Source: Terrimicrobium sacchariphilum (GTDB lineage Bacteria; Verrucomicrobiota; Verrucomicrobiia; Chthoniobacterales; Terrimicrobiaceae). Taken from it: a stretch of DNA of 64,000 nt. Positions 25,703 to 34,730 of the stretch are shown piece after piece. The stretch is taken from NCBI RefSeq assembly GCF_001613545.1, contig NZ_BDCO01000002.1:124001-188000 (forward strand), given 5' to 3'. Position numbers and translations under genes: made by a program. The notes under the pieces were generated by a model. The model did not search any database, was not told the origin of the DNA, and was given only the letters and a program-made list of their open reading frames with translations. Numbering within the stretch: position 1 is the first letter of the stretch; each line of letters begins with the position of its first letter.

Positions 25703-27624
25703 GCTGTGGGAGCCGGTTTCGTGGCCCCCACGCCGAGCTCCTCGAAGAGACTCTCGTATTCGTCCACGACGTGATTCCAGTCAAAAGTCGCCTTGGCCCG
25801 CGCCATCGCTTTTCGGCCCAGTTCCGCACAATGCTCGGGATGATCGGCCAGGTAGGTGATCTTGGTGGCGAGTGCCTCCTCGGCATTATCCGCATCGAAG
25901 GGCTCTGCGGCGTCACCTACGACCTCCCGGGTCGCCAGGCAGTCATTGTAGAGAATGGCCGACCCCATACCCATCTGGTCCAGCAGAACGAGGCGCGTGG
26001 CCTCGATCGAGGCGGGCATGACAAAGAAAAGAGCGTTCTGGCTCAACTCCAGATAGCTGTCGCCGTACCGTGCGCCGGTAAAGATCACGCGATCAGTGGC
26101 GAGGCTCTTGAGATACTCCAGATGACTCTGCTCATAGTTGGCTCCGCCGCAGATGACGAGAGGGATATCTACGCTGGTCCTGGCATAAGCGCGGAGCAGC
26201 AGGTCGGCTTCATTCTCCGGCGTGAGTCGGGAGACAAAGAGGAGATACCTCCGAGGTTCGAGCTTCCAATGCTCCAGCTCTCCACATTTCACCGGCTGGT
26301 CGCGAATGATGCAGCCGTAGCTCAGGTAGAGCGGACGCGTCTTGTACTCGCGCTCGTAGCGGTAAACGATCTCGTGGTTGTCCGCGATGATGGCGTCTGC
26401 CAGCATCGTCGCCCAGCGCTCGCTCATGCGCAGCCACATGCGGGCAAAGGATCCCCACTTCTGGCGGCGAAAGTCCGCGCCATCGACATTGATGATCACC
26501 GTCATCCCTGCCGCCCGGAGGATGCCGCCGATGATGGCATTTCCCACGCCGCAGAGATAAATAATGTCGTAACGGTGGAAGATCGCGTGGATCGCCGAGA
26601 TGAAAGTATGCGCGATCGTGTCCAGCGTCTTCGTCGGGATGGTCGGCAGCGTGATTGTCACCATCCCGCGGTAAATTTTCGTCGGTGCCTGGAAACGCGG
26701 GAAACGGTTATACACTGTGACGGCATGGCCTTTTTCCGCCAGCCTCGCCCCGAGTTGCTCAACCACGACCTCAAACCCGGAGTACCGCGCCGGCACGCCA
26801 CGCGAGCCGAGAAAGGCCACCGAGGGCAACCCCTTGCGGGGCTTGCCACTCCAGCGTTCGGGAAGGCCAAAGACCTTGTCGCGTGCCGTAAAATAGAGGA
26901 ACAGGCTGTTGTACTTGAAATACCGGGCCCACAGCCGGCGTGGCTCCTGCACGAGGCGGTAAAGCCACGTCAGCCCTTTCTTCTGCATCCACTCGGGGGC
27001 GAAGGCCCGCCCTCCGCCGAGTAGCTCAAAAGCATCCCCGATTCCAAAGAAAACGCCCCGGCTATGACGGTGGAGATTCTGCACGATCCAGCGCTCCTGA
27101 CGCTCGCCTCCGAGGGCCACCCAGATGAAATCTGCACCGCTTTCCCGGATGCGTCGGGCGAACTCCTGCTCGTCATGCTCCGTCCATTGCCGAAACGGCG
27201 GCGAAAGCACGTCGGCGACGTCGATATCGGGTTGGATCTCCTTCGCCGCTGCCACCAGGCGCTCGAGGCATTGTGGCGTTCCGCCGAAGAAGAAGTGCTT
27301 CCACGGAGCAGGCGTATTTGCCAGCACATGGCGCATGAAATACGGGCCGTAGACGCGATCCTGGAGCTTGGCCCCGGCCGCGTTCAGGCTCCAGACCAGC
27401 GGAAAGCCATCCGGCACGATGAGGTCAAACCTCTGCATCACCCGGTGAAACCGCACGTCATTGCGCGCCAGGGAAACAAGATGCGTGTTGCAGGCCGATA
27501 CCGCCGCTGGCCGCTCGCCGCGAGCCAGCTCGATCACCCGGCGCAGCCCTGTCTCGTAGTTGGCGCAGTGCACGCGCGTGCTCAGGATCGTGCGACTGTC
27601 CAGCGGCGTTTCCTGCTCAACCAT
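25699..27624 (-). CDS. Fused WecG/TagA/CpsF (GT26) - GT4 glycosyltransferase
   Basis: 641-residue fusion of two glycosyltransferases. Residues 1 to about 255 are GT26: the motifs DGFPLVWSL, VALGGERQERWI and the C-terminal FAPEWMQKKGLTWLYRLVQE are diagnostic. Enzymes of this family add N-acetylmannosamine-type or related sugars to a lipid-linked first sugar. Residues about 270-641 are GT-B: FLGSRGVPARYSGFEVVVEQ is the DUF1972 start seen in rhamnosyltransferase-like GT4 enzymes, followed by FVSRLTPENEADLLL and a donor-binding GMGSAILYND region. The fusion could add two consecutive sugars. It overlaps the upstream GT2 by 8 bp and the downstream GT2 by 4 bp, and is one continuous frame with no sign of an artefact. 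Confidence 0.9.
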   Translation of the reverse strand: MVEQETPLDSRTILSTRVHCANYETGLRRVIELARGERPAAVSACNTHLVSLARNDVRFHRVMQRFDLIVPDGFPLVWSLNAAGAKLQDRVYGPYFMRHVLANTPAPWKHFFFGGTPQCLERLVAAAKEIQPDIDVADVLSPPFRQWTEHDEQEFARRIRESGADFIWVALGGERQERWIVQNLHRHSRGVFFGIGDAFELLGGGRAFAPEWMQKKGLTWLYRLVQEPRRLWARYFKYNSLFLYFTARDKVFGLPERWSGKPRKGLPSVAFLGSRGVPARYSGFEVVVEQLGARLAEKGHAVTVYNRFPRFQAPTKIYRGMVTITLPTIPTKTLDTIAHTFISAIHAIFHRYDIIYLCGVGNAIIGGILRAAGMTVIINVDGADFRRQKWGSFARMWLRMSERWATMLADAIIADNHEIVYRYEREYKTRPLYLSYGCIIRDQPVKCGELEHWKLEPRRYLLFVSRLTPENEADLLLRAYARTSVDIPLVICGGANYEQSHLEYLKSLATDRVIFTGARYGDSYLELSQNALFFVMPASIEATRLVLLDQMGMGSAILYNDCLATREVVGDAAEPFDADNAEEALATKITYLADHPEHCAELGRKAMARAKATFDWNHVVDEYESLFEELGVGATKPAPTA

Positions 27625-28558
27625 GGCGGTTGCCTATCTCCCGGCGCAGCCTTTGTCCGATCGATCCCCCGGCTGGTTGGCCCTGCACGATGCCGCCCAG
27701 CAGGCAACGCGTCGCGTCGGCGATCTGTGTCCATCCCCAGCCGTAGGTACGGAAAAACCGACGATAGTTGCCCGGGAGATAACTGCGCATGTGCCGACTG
27801 TGGGATGAGTGAAATGAGAGATAGCTGAGATTTTGCAGAAGAGAACAAAACTTCACATACCCTCCTCGCCTTGCTGCCTCTGTATCGTCTGAGGGAATCG
27901 GTAAATGCGGCACTGCCGTGCGACAGGTGAAGGCGAGTCCTCCCTCGCTGGCGAGTCGCATGGAATACTCCAGATCCTCGCCAAGCAGCCAGAAATCCGA
28001 CCTATGGCCCCCCGTCCGCTCGTAAGCCCGACGCGTCACCAGCAGACAGGCACCTGTCGCCCAGCAGGCGGGATGCGGGGCATCACCGATCAATAGTCGG
28101 GCCTCGGCGGGCGTGGCAGCTTTTCGGATCATCCGGCGGAGATCGGGTTCCTCTGGTTCCGGAAACGCCCAGAGTGCTCCCTCTGTATCGGAGAGGAGCG
28201 GAGCGATCGCCGCTGCTCCTTTGATGTCTCGCAAGAGGATCTCCAGGCAATCCGATGCCGGCACCACGTCGTCATCGAGATACCAAAGCGCTGAAACCTC
28301 ATTGCCAAAATGCTCAATCGCCTTGGCAGCCGCATTGCTCCAGCCCGCGCCGGGACCAGGGTTCGAGGGATCTTCCCGTACGACAATCTCCAACCCCCTC
28401 GCCTCGTTCGCCAGTTTTGCCACCGAACCATCCGGCGAATGATCCGAGATCACGCATCCTAGCAACGGTATCGTCGAGCGCCCGAGGCAATCCAGTAGAC
28501 GCCTCAACTCCGGCAGGCGCCGGTAGGTCACCACCACCGCCACCACACCCTGTGTCAT
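27617..28558 (-). CDS. Glycosyltransferase family 2 (rhamnosyl-type GT)
   Basis: 313-residue GT-A enzyme resembling rhamnosyl- and galactofuranosyltransferases. It starts MTQGVVAVVVTYRRLPELRR; the metal site is YLDDDVVP (DDD near residue 95), followed by ACWATGACLLVTRRAYERTGG and DFWLLGEDLEYSMRLASEGG (catalytic GED/E region near 205). An ATG three codons earlier exists, but the one at 28558 forms an ATGA overlap with the stop of the RmlD-like gene, so it is preferred. With dTDP-rhamnose reductase-like and UDP-galactopyranose mutase genes present, rhamnose or galactofuranose donors are plausible. Confidence 0.87.
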   Translation of the reverse strand: MTQGVVAVVVTYRRLPELRRLLDCLGRSTIPLLGCVISDHSPDGSVAKLANEARGLEIVVREDPSNPGPGAGWSNAAAKAIEHFGNEVSALWYLDDDVVPASDCLEILLRDIKGAAAIAPLLSDTEGALWAFPEPEEPDLRRMIRKAATPAEARLLIGDAPHPACWATGACLLVTRRAYERTGGHRSDFWLLGEDLEYSMRLASEGGLAFTCRTAVPHLPIPSDDTEAARRGGYVKFCSLLQNLSYLSFHSSHSRHMRSYLPGNYRRFFRTYGWGWTQIADATRCLLGGIVQGQPAGGSIGQRLRREIGNRHG

Positions 28559-29427
28559 CGCGCCCATTTCCAGTTCCGTAACGTCCAGTCCAGCGCCTCG
28601 TGAATCGGGCGTAGCGGCAGCCCCAGGGAAGCCAGCTTGGCACTGCTCAACTGGCAGCTGGCCCGGCGCACATGGGCGGAATCCGACAAAAACTCTGCCT
28701 CATCATGGAAGAAAACAAAGTCCTTCTGCGTCAGCCCCGCCCGTCGCAACGCCTCGGCCACCTCGCTCGTGCGAATGGCACCGGGGTTCGTCACGTTGTA
28801 CGTCCCGCCCGGCAGCCCGCGCAGCAGTGTCTCGACGCTCACCGAGGCAAATTCCTGGAGCTGCGAGATCGTATTGGTCACCTCCAGCAGCCGCTCATAG
28901 CGCATGATCTTCGTCAGGTAATTGCGCGGATGGTCAAACTCATCAAATGGAATGCGCAGCCGCCAGATCAGGCAGTTCGAGTAGTCGCGCAGCATGATCT
29001 CCGCCATCGCCTTCGTCCTGCTGTACCAGCTCGCCTCCGGATAGCCGAAGGGAAAATTTGGCGCATCCTCCTCGGTAAAAGGCGCGCCATCCGGGCGGGT
29101 TCCCTGAAAAATACACCCCGACGAGACATGCCCCCACGGGATGTTACGTTCACCCAACACCTCAGCCAGGATGCCAGGCACCACGGTATTCTCCGTCAGG
29201 CAGCGCATCTTCTCCCGTTCCGTCGAGTCGATATTCGGCCGTCCGGTGTATCCGATGGCATTGATGACAAATCGAGGCTTCACCTTCGCCACGATCGCCG
29301 CGATCTGGTCGCGATTCGCCGCATCCAACTCCTGCCGCGAAGGCGCAACCACCTCCAGCCCACGCTCATTCAGAGCCCGGGCAAACGCCGCACCGACATA
29401 ACCGGAACCACCCAGCAGGAGGATCAT
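28555..29427 (-). CDS. NAD(P)-dependent sugar reductase/epimerase, RmlD-like
   Basis: 290-residue extended short-chain dehydrogenase. The NAD(P) loop is LLLGGSGYVGAAFARAL near the N-terminus and the active-site signature is WYSRTKAMAE (Tyr/Lys pair). Overall layout resembles dTDP-4-dehydrorhamnose reductase (RmlD) and related NDP-sugar reductases, but the substrate is not certain, and rmlA, rmlB and rmlC are not in the window. The frame continues to 29463, but the ATG at 29427 (MILLLGGSGYVG) gives the expected start at the Rossmann strand. It heads the five-gene, overlapping glycosyltransferase operon reading to 23862. Confidence 0.8.
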   Translation of the reverse strand: MILLLGGSGYVGAAFARALNERGLEVVAPSRQELDAANRDQIAAIVAKVKPRFVINAIGYTGRPNIDSTEREKMRCLTENTVVPGILAEVLGERNIPWGHVSSGCIFQGTRPDGAPFTEEDAPNFPFGYPEASWYSRTKAMAEIMLRDYSNCLIWRLRIPFDEFDHPRNYLTKIMRYERLLEVTNTISQLQEFASVSVETLLRGLPGGTYNVTNPGAIRTSEVAEALRRAGLTQKDFVFFHDEAEFLSDSAHVRRASCQLSSAKLASLGLPLRPIHEALDWTLRNWKWAR

Positions 29428-29493
29428 TGCGTGGAGACTAGTGGGACGAACGAAAAAGGCCAATCTCTTGAGGTTTGGGGTATATTTTCGGAG

Positions 29494-30357
29494 CTATTGG
29501 GCTTTATCGCTGGCGATAGCTATCCCGACGCGTCCGTCATCTGCTAGGGGAGCAAGTCCCAGAGAGCTGATGTTTAAAAAGATAGAGCGAATTTCTTCCC
29601 ATACCATATTTATGTCGTCGAGAATAACCAAGCCTCCAGGCTTCAGTAGTGGCTTCACGTTGTGAATCTCCTTCACGAGGTAGTCCGCTTGATGGTTGCC
29701 ATCCATCAGGACAAAATCACATTTGGATGTAAAAAGTTTTGTTAAGTTTTGAATGGCATTTGATGAGGCCGCTTCAAGCTGAAAGTGTGTGGTTGGATCA
29801 TAGTTTCCAAACACAAATCCATCATTGCTAATACTTTTTTCTCCGGAGTACGCGGCTAATGGGAGAACTTTATTGCTCAAATCGCATGCCTGAAGGAGTT
29901 GCAGTACGTAATTTTGTGGATTCTTTATGCCTCGATGGGTCAAGTTTGGATCGATCGCGATAACCAAAGAGTCCGGGTGGATTTGGACGGCTGATGCTGT
30001 GATATGAGCCAATGAAACGCCTACGAAATTTCCTATATGTAAGCCAAGTAGGGGAAGGTTGTTGTTGAGGGTCTGGCGCAAGACTGTGCTAATGAATTTA
30101 AGGGACGTTTCAGAAATGCTTCCCTCTATAATCTGATCTTTCGGCAGGCCAAGGTCAGCGAGGAATTGCGTCGTAGCATGCCAGTCATCTCCACGGATAT
30201 GATTGGAATTTTGCGCATTTATGATGCTCTCATCATTGATTCTTTGATACCTTTCGGTGTGAAGAGATCGAGCACGGTCTATCCATCGTTTACTCCTTTG
30301 AATACGGAGCCATTGTAAGAGACCGTGAGGGCACAAGTTTACGATAAGATCTTTCAT
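29494..30357 (-). CDS. Class I SAM-dependent methyltransferase
   Basis: 287-residue predicted methyltransferase of the Methyltransf_24/cephalosporin-hydroxylase-like group found in EPS loci. The SAM-binding region starts at LLGLHIGNFVGVSLAHI (about 102-118), with VIAIDPNL as the acidic loop, CDFVLMDGNHQADYLVKEI and KPGGLVILDDINMV as later motifs. It probably methylates a sugar or a terminal residue of the polymer; the acceptor is unknown. The gene is strikingly AT-rich next to its neighbours, with many A/T third positions, suggesting recent transfer. It is separated from the next operon by 66 bp. Confidence 0.78.
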   Translation of the reverse strand: MKDLIVNLCPHGLLQWLRIQRSKRWIDRARSLHTERYQRINDESIINAQNSNHIRGDDWHATTQFLADLGLPKDQIIEGSISETSLKFISTVLRQTLNNNLPLLGLHIGNFVGVSLAHITASAVQIHPDSLVIAIDPNLTHRGIKNPQNYVLQLLQACDLSNKVLPLAAYSGEKSISNDGFVFGNYDPTTHFQLEAASSNAIQNLTKLFTSKCDFVLMDGNHQADYLVKEIHNVKPLLKPGGLVILDDINMVWEEIRSIFLNISSLGLAPLADDGRVGIAIASDKAQ

Positions 30358-30874
30358 GATGTGAAGGAGATGATTGGCTGACGAAATGGGGAATTCAAGG
30401 ATCTAGGAATTGACATGCCTTTAATTGCCGATCTTGGGTGCTTTTTTGATGAACTCTATGGCTTCGCCGAGATGTGGAAATCAATGCTCGTTAAGGCATT
30501 GGTATGCATGATAAGGTGCAAGCTTGTAGCGAATGAGTTCTGTGTCAATCCGGGGCTAGCAAGTTGCAGGGAAAATTTGGGAGCTCCCATCCTCGATGGT
30601 CGGGCGATGGTTGGTCGCCGTGAGAGTTATCTGGAAATACTTCGCTCGCCCAGTGGCCCCTTTTCACACCCATTTCTTCAATATGGCCTTGGGCGTATGG
30701 CTCGGCATTTGCAATCTGGCCAATTTGCTGGGGTCCGGCCCGTAGGGAAATGCTGCAGCTCACGCGTGCTTCCGGCGACATTGCTGGGACCGATCAGTTG
30801 GGGCATACGATGTGTTCTTGCAATTTCTCAGGACCATTGGAAGGGTGGGTTAGGATCATGCATGGGCCCCTGCT
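30358..30874. other. 517-bp gap with possible degraded gene on minus strand
   Basis: No intact gene is convincing. One minus-strand frame, interrupted by at least three stops, reads as protein-like segments, including FPYGPDPSKLARLQ (about 30740-30705) and a terminal piece LGEAIEFIKKAPKIGN followed by a stop at about 30421. That looks like the decayed C-terminus of an EPS-locus protein. A plus-strand open frame of 164 codons (30415-30909) overlaps it but has no motif, atypical composition and runs into the next gene. No RNA gene seen. Confidence 0.3.
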
Positions 30875-31561
30875 ATGAAGGTATTTTGCTGTTACACCCC
30901 GGCGCATAATGTGCTTTTCGAAAAATACTTCAGGCCTTCCATTCCTCACGGCTTGACCTTGGAGGCTATCCAGATCGATATCTCGGGAGCGGGGGATTTT
31001 TTGAGCAAGGAGTTCCTTCGTTGTATTCGCAAAAAGATCCTGCTGATTCAGGAATCGATAGAAGCCAATAGAGAATCCATCATCATATGGTCGGACGTTG
31101 ATATTGCCTTTTTCGCGTCGCCGGAGCGCGATCTCGAAGAAGTATTTCAAGAGAGATCGGAACTGCAGGTGCTTTTTCAACGGGAGGGTCGGAGGATACC
31201 CGACGTCAATACGGGCTTCATGGCATTGAGGTGTACGGAGGATCTTGCGAGGTACTTCGAGAAGATCAGCCACCGGTTGGAAAAACATGGGGAACTCAAT
31301 GAGCAGGCAGTAATCAACCAGAACCTGCATGAGGGCCTCAAGTGGGATTATCTACCTTGGACATATTACGCGAGAACACAGGGATGGCCTCCACCGCGTG
31401 ACTTGGTGATCTATCACGCGAACTACACGAAGGGTCGGGATGGAGTCGGACAGAAGATTCGCCAACTTGACGAAATTCAGCGGATCCAAAAGAACGGCTG
31501 GCCTGCCTACTTTTGGGCCTACGTCAGACATGGCCTTGCCAAGGCGCTTCGGAGAAACTGA
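30875..31561 (+). CDS. Nucleotide-diphospho-sugar transferase-like protein
   Basis: 228-residue protein resembling the GT77-like nucleotide-diphospho-sugar transferase domain. The core IIIWSDVDIAFFASP contains the DxD metal/nucleotide-sugar site (about residues 73-76) and is followed by PDVNTGFMALRCTEDLARYF, matching the DxNxGFM pattern of that family. It has no signal peptide. Cytoplasmic transfer of a sugar to the repeat unit is inferred. It is a lone plus-strand gene within a minus-strand cluster, next to a possible pseudogene, which suggests insertion as a separate cassette. No Shine-Dalgarno site precedes the ATG. Confidence 0.68.
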   Translation: MKVFCCYTPAHNVLFEKYFRPSIPHGLTLEAIQIDISGAGDFLSKEFLRCIRKKILLIQESIEANRESIIIWSDVDIAFFASPERDLEEVFQERSELQVLFQREGRRIPDVNTGFMALRCTEDLARYFEKISHRLEKHGELNEQAVINQNLHEGLKWDYLPWTYYARTQGWPPPRDLVIYHANYTKGRDGVGQKIRQLDEIQRIQKNGWPAYFWAYVRHGLAKALRRN

Positions 31562-31648
31562 ATTTCGTCCTAAATGGGTGCTGATGCGAGCCGGTATATT
31601 TCTTTCGAACTAAAAAACGATTGATCCCCCGCGATCAGATTTGGTCGC

Positions 31649-32329
31649 CTAGAACTGGGTGATAAGGTAACTTGCTGTGCCGATTTTCACCGGAAAACAT
31701 CTCGCGCTGCGGCGTTCGGGCTTCCCATCGGAATGGACGAGGAGATCCAATGTTTCGATCTCGTTTGCCGATGCGAATACCGACAGGTAGTGCTCAATCT
31801 GCCGACCGCGATTTGTTTGATCCGAAAACAGGGAAAAATACATCGTTGATGTGATTTCCGGGAGAGATGTTTGCAGGATTTTGCAGGCGGCGCGATTGGC
31901 AAAAAGGATGGCTCCATCAATGTCCGACACCAGAAGCGGAACGGGGATGTGATCGAAGATTTTCAGGAGATTTACGAACTGGTTCTCCCAGTATTCTTTA
32001 AAGGAACTGATAGCCACCGCCATTCCCGAGCCGATGGCGTAGGTAATCAATCGCAGTGCGATTACCGGTTCTTTCTCGGGCGTTTGCCCTGAGAGAGGGG
32101 ATGTCAGGCTCCAAATAATGGGAATAAGGAAAATAGTAGCCCATATCGCGACCTCTTTCCTGGAGAGTACCAACGAGAGGACCGCTACTACGATCAGAGT
32201 GAGTGAGGGGGTGACCCGCATCTCGTGGGTGACGATTTCCGCTGTGAGGACAGCGACCTCCAGAAGAAGCGGCAAGGCGATTCGGAGACGGAGGGGAATG
32301 GGGGTTTTCTGCCTAAAGGGGGAGCTCAT
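31649..32329 (-). CDS. Membrane-anchored PAS protein without output domain
   Basis: 226-residue protein. Residues about 12-110 hold four hydrophobic segments (LRIALPLLLEVAVLTAEIV, LTLIVVAVLSLVLS, VAIWATIFLIPIIWSL, VIALRLITYAIGSGMAVAI). A PAS fold follows at about 118-226 (FDHIPVPLLVSDIDGAILFA, then NRAACKIL). No kinase, cyclase or other effector follows and the frame stops cleanly. It may sense a signal and act by protein contact, or be a truncated sensor kinase. Its ATG lies within the last 17 bp of the upstream GT4 gene, so it is translated with EPS genes, arguing for a role in EPS control. Confidence 0.75.
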   Translation of the reverse strand: MSSPFRQKTPIPLRLRIALPLLLEVAVLTAEIVTHEMRVTPSLTLIVVAVLSLVLSRKEVAIWATIFLIPIIWSLTSPLSGQTPEKEPVIALRLITYAIGSGMAVAISSFKEYWENQFVNLLKIFDHIPVPLLVSDIDGAILFANRAACKILQTSLPEITSTMYFSLFSDQTNRGRQIEHYLSVFASANEIETLDLLVHSDGKPERRSARCFPVKIGTASYLITQF

Positions 32330-33512
32330 TGCCTACCTTATGATACAGGTTGCGTAACTTTAGCACCCATTCCTCCCGATTGTAACGAGATTTTAACTTG
32401 TTGTATCCTTCCAGCCCCATTTGGGAGGCGCGGTCTGGGTTCCGGAGCATCTCATCCATCTGGGAAGCCAGGGCTTCGGGGGAAAATGGTTGGGCCAGCA
32501 GCCCATTGACGCCGTGATCAATGATCTCTGGGAGAGCTCCAATCCTGTTGGCGATTACAGCCCGCCCCTTGGACCAGGCTTCGAGAACAACCATTCCAAA
32601 TGGCTCTTCCCAAATGGAGGGCACCACGCTCGCTCGGCTTTCCCTCCAGAGAGCTGTCTGTTCATTTCGATCGATAAAGCCTCGGAATTCGACATTTTTT
32701 GCATCGAGTTTTTGTGCCAACCTCTCCAAGGCAGCTCTTTCCGGTCCATCACCAGCAATGATGAGGCGCTGCTTTCCTCGAGTCTTGAGCAGACTCCAGG
32801 CTTCAATCAACTGTGCAACACCTTTTTCCGAGGAAAGCCTTCCTAAAAAAAGGATGGATTCACTGGAGCCAGGGGGTAGGGGCGATTCTCCGGCTTCATA
32901 AAAATGAGGAATGACCTCGATCTTTTCGCGCGGGATACCCCAGGAGGCATGAATGTCTTTTTGGCGCTGGCTGATACTGATCCAGGCGGCGGTCTTTTCA
33001 AACAACCCGAAGGCACGCATTTCGAGAATGACAGCGCTCATCAAACCGCTGTTGAGTCGACTATTTCTCCAGCATGCGGTCTGCACGGCGGGAAGGAAAT
33101 TGCCCCCGGCGCATCGCATACAAGGCTCTCCGTGGTTGAGGAAAAAGCCGTTCGCGCAAAAAAGGCGGTAGTTGTGCAGGTAGTGAACCACCGGTATGTT
33201 TGCACGGAAAGCCTCTCGATATACCAGCGGAGACATGGTGGGAATGACGTTGTGAATCTGCCAGACATTGAATCGGCCGATCTTCTGGTACCTGCGGAGA
33301 CGGCGCACGATTTCCAGATTTGCAAACGTGTCCGCGAGCATGGCGATCCTATTGCCGCCGCGCCTGGCGATCCAGCTCTCCGTGGATGTCAGAAAATACT
33401 CGACGTCGTGAATACTCTGCATCGCATCGCCGATACGATAGACAGACCCCTCTTCACCGCCGTACTGCATATAGCGGTTGAAGATCTGGAGAATTTTTAG
33501 ACGCCTAGCCAT
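32313..33512 (-). CDS. Glycosyltransferase family 4
   Basis: 399-residue GT-B glycosyltransferase. The N-terminal domain begins LKILQIFNRYMQYGGEE and contains VVHYLHNYRLFCANGFFL. The donor-binding domain has ILFLGRLSSEKGVAQLIEAW, IIAGDGPERAALERLA and the signature EEPFGMVVLEAWSKGRAVIA (the EX7E retaining motif, about 300-320). It probably adds a hexose to the EPS repeat unit; donor unknown. A cysteine cluster (PCMRCAG plus two more) near 130-150 is seen in some family members. It is followed by the PAS gene with a 17-bp overlap and lies 15 bp from the next GT4 upstream. Confidence 0.9.
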   Translation of the reverse strand: MARRLKILQIFNRYMQYGGEEGSVYRIGDAMQSIHDVEYFLTSTESWIARRGGNRIAMLADTFANLEIVRRLRRYQKIGRFNVWQIHNVIPTMSPLVYREAFRANIPVVHYLHNYRLFCANGFFLNHGEPCMRCAGGNFLPAVQTACWRNSRLNSGLMSAVILEMRAFGLFEKTAAWISISQRQKDIHASWGIPREKIEVIPHFYEAGESPLPPGSSESILFLGRLSSEKGVAQLIEAWSLLKTRGKQRLIIAGDGPERAALERLAQKLDAKNVEFRGFIDRNEQTALWRESRASVVPSIWEEPFGMVVLEAWSKGRAVIANRIGALPEIIDHGVNGLLAQPFSPEALASQMDEMLRNPDRASQMGLEGYNKLKSRYNREEWVLKLRNLYHKVGNELPL

Positions 33513-33527
33513 TTCCAGACAGTTTCC

Positions 33528-34667
33528 TCATGTTTCGAGTTGTGGAGGCTTTTTAAGGAAAAGCAAATGCTCGATCCACTTTCTCGTTTGTTTTCCAAGA
33601 CTTTCTACGTCGAATTCCTTTGCAAGTTGCAGGGATTCCCTGCGGAACCGGTCGTGGTTCGTTTCCTTCAAAACTTCGAGTAGCCTGGCGCTGAAGGTCT
33701 TGGTGTCATAAGGGTCTATGACATAGCCGTTTTTTCCCTCCTGGACGAGTGTTTCCGATGCACCTGCGAACTTGCTAATCACGAGCGGCAGGCCACTAGC
33801 TGCCGCTTCATGAACGACGACGCCATAGGTATCAAGTCTTGAGGCAAGGACAAATGCGTCAGCCGCTCTATATTCCAGAACTACCTCTGGAGGCTGCAAG
33901 AATTCCTTGAAGATGAGATAATTCTCGATCCGCAAGGTGCGAGCAATCTCCGAAACATGTTCCTTGTCGCCAGAACCAAGTAATACAAGCTCGACATCCG
34001 GGTTGACCTTGACTACCTCCGCGAAAGCGGCAAGGAGAAGATCGACCCCTTTGCAAGGAATGAGGCAGCCTACCTGTAGCAACCTCCTCTTTGAAGGACG
34101 ACATTTTCGGGGCGTGGTCTCCTCGATTGCAAAGGGCAATATCGAGATCGCATGGGGAGCAAGGAGTGTCTCTTTAGACAGCTGCTGTCCATAATTCCGC
34201 GCATCGGGTGTGCGGGCGATTACACCATCCGCCAAGCTGAGAATGCTTTTTTGGATGAACCTGTGCACTGAAGAAAACTCCTGTTGCTTAACTGGGCCGA
34301 CATCCGTACTCAATATGCAAAGTCGGTTATGTGCTTTTGCCCATGCCATTCCGCTGAATACAGCATAGGGTGAGAACTCATGAATAACCACGACCTGTGG
34401 GTTTATCTGGTTAAGCAGTTTCCACATCTCCCAACTGGGCCAAGGCGTACCAAAAATCCGGTGTCTGGGCGGACAGTGATGGAGAATGGTCTTTTTGGGC
34501 TTTAGGTAATCAGTCTTCCAAGGGTGGAGGCTATCTGTGTGCAGCTCGGCGCAAATGAGATGCGTTTCACCCAGATCTTGCCAGGCAGTAGTCATGCCAT
34601 CAAGGCCGCTGATCCAGTAAGGGGCTGGAGCCCGTAATATGTAGACAATATTTGTCTTGTTCATCAT
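33528..34667 (-). CDS. Glycosyltransferase family 4
   Basis: 379-residue GT-B enzyme. LLQVGCLIPCKGVDLLLAAF and ELVLLGSGDKEHVSEIA lie in the donor domain, followed by SRLDTYGVVVHEAAASGLPL, where the EX7E motif of retaining GT4 enzymes is expected; the first Glu is replaced (RLDTYGVVVHE), which may mark a subfamily or weaken activity. Start is one of two adjacent ATG codons at 34667/34664. It lies between two other GT4 genes on the same strand with gaps of 15 and 63 bp. Substrate unknown. Confidence 0.87.
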   Translation of the reverse strand: MMNKTNIVYILRAPAPYWISGLDGMTTAWQDLGETHLICAELHTDSLHPWKTDYLKPKKTILHHCPPRHRIFGTPWPSWEMWKLLNQINPQVVVIHEFSPYAVFSGMAWAKAHNRLCILSTDVGPVKQQEFSSVHRFIQKSILSLADGVIARTPDARNYGQQLSKETLLAPHAISILPFAIEETTPRKCRPSKRRLLQVGCLIPCKGVDLLLAAFAEVVKVNPDVELVLLGSGDKEHVSEIARTLRIENYLIFKEFLQPPEVVLEYRAADAFVLASRLDTYGVVVHEAAASGLPLVISKFAGASETLVQEGKNGYVIDPYDTKTFSARLLEVLKETNHDRFRRESLQLAKEFDVESLGKQTRKWIEHLLFLKKPPQLET

Positions 34668-34730
34668 TGCTGCATCGAACGTCGGCTTTGTTGATAAATG
34701 GGGCTCATGGCGCTAGAGCCAGGATGGAGG

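Noticed and set aside
30415-30909. 164-codon plus-strand frame before the transferase at 30875
   Set aside because: No recognisable motif, unusual Cys/Gly/Leu composition, overlaps the start of the real gene.
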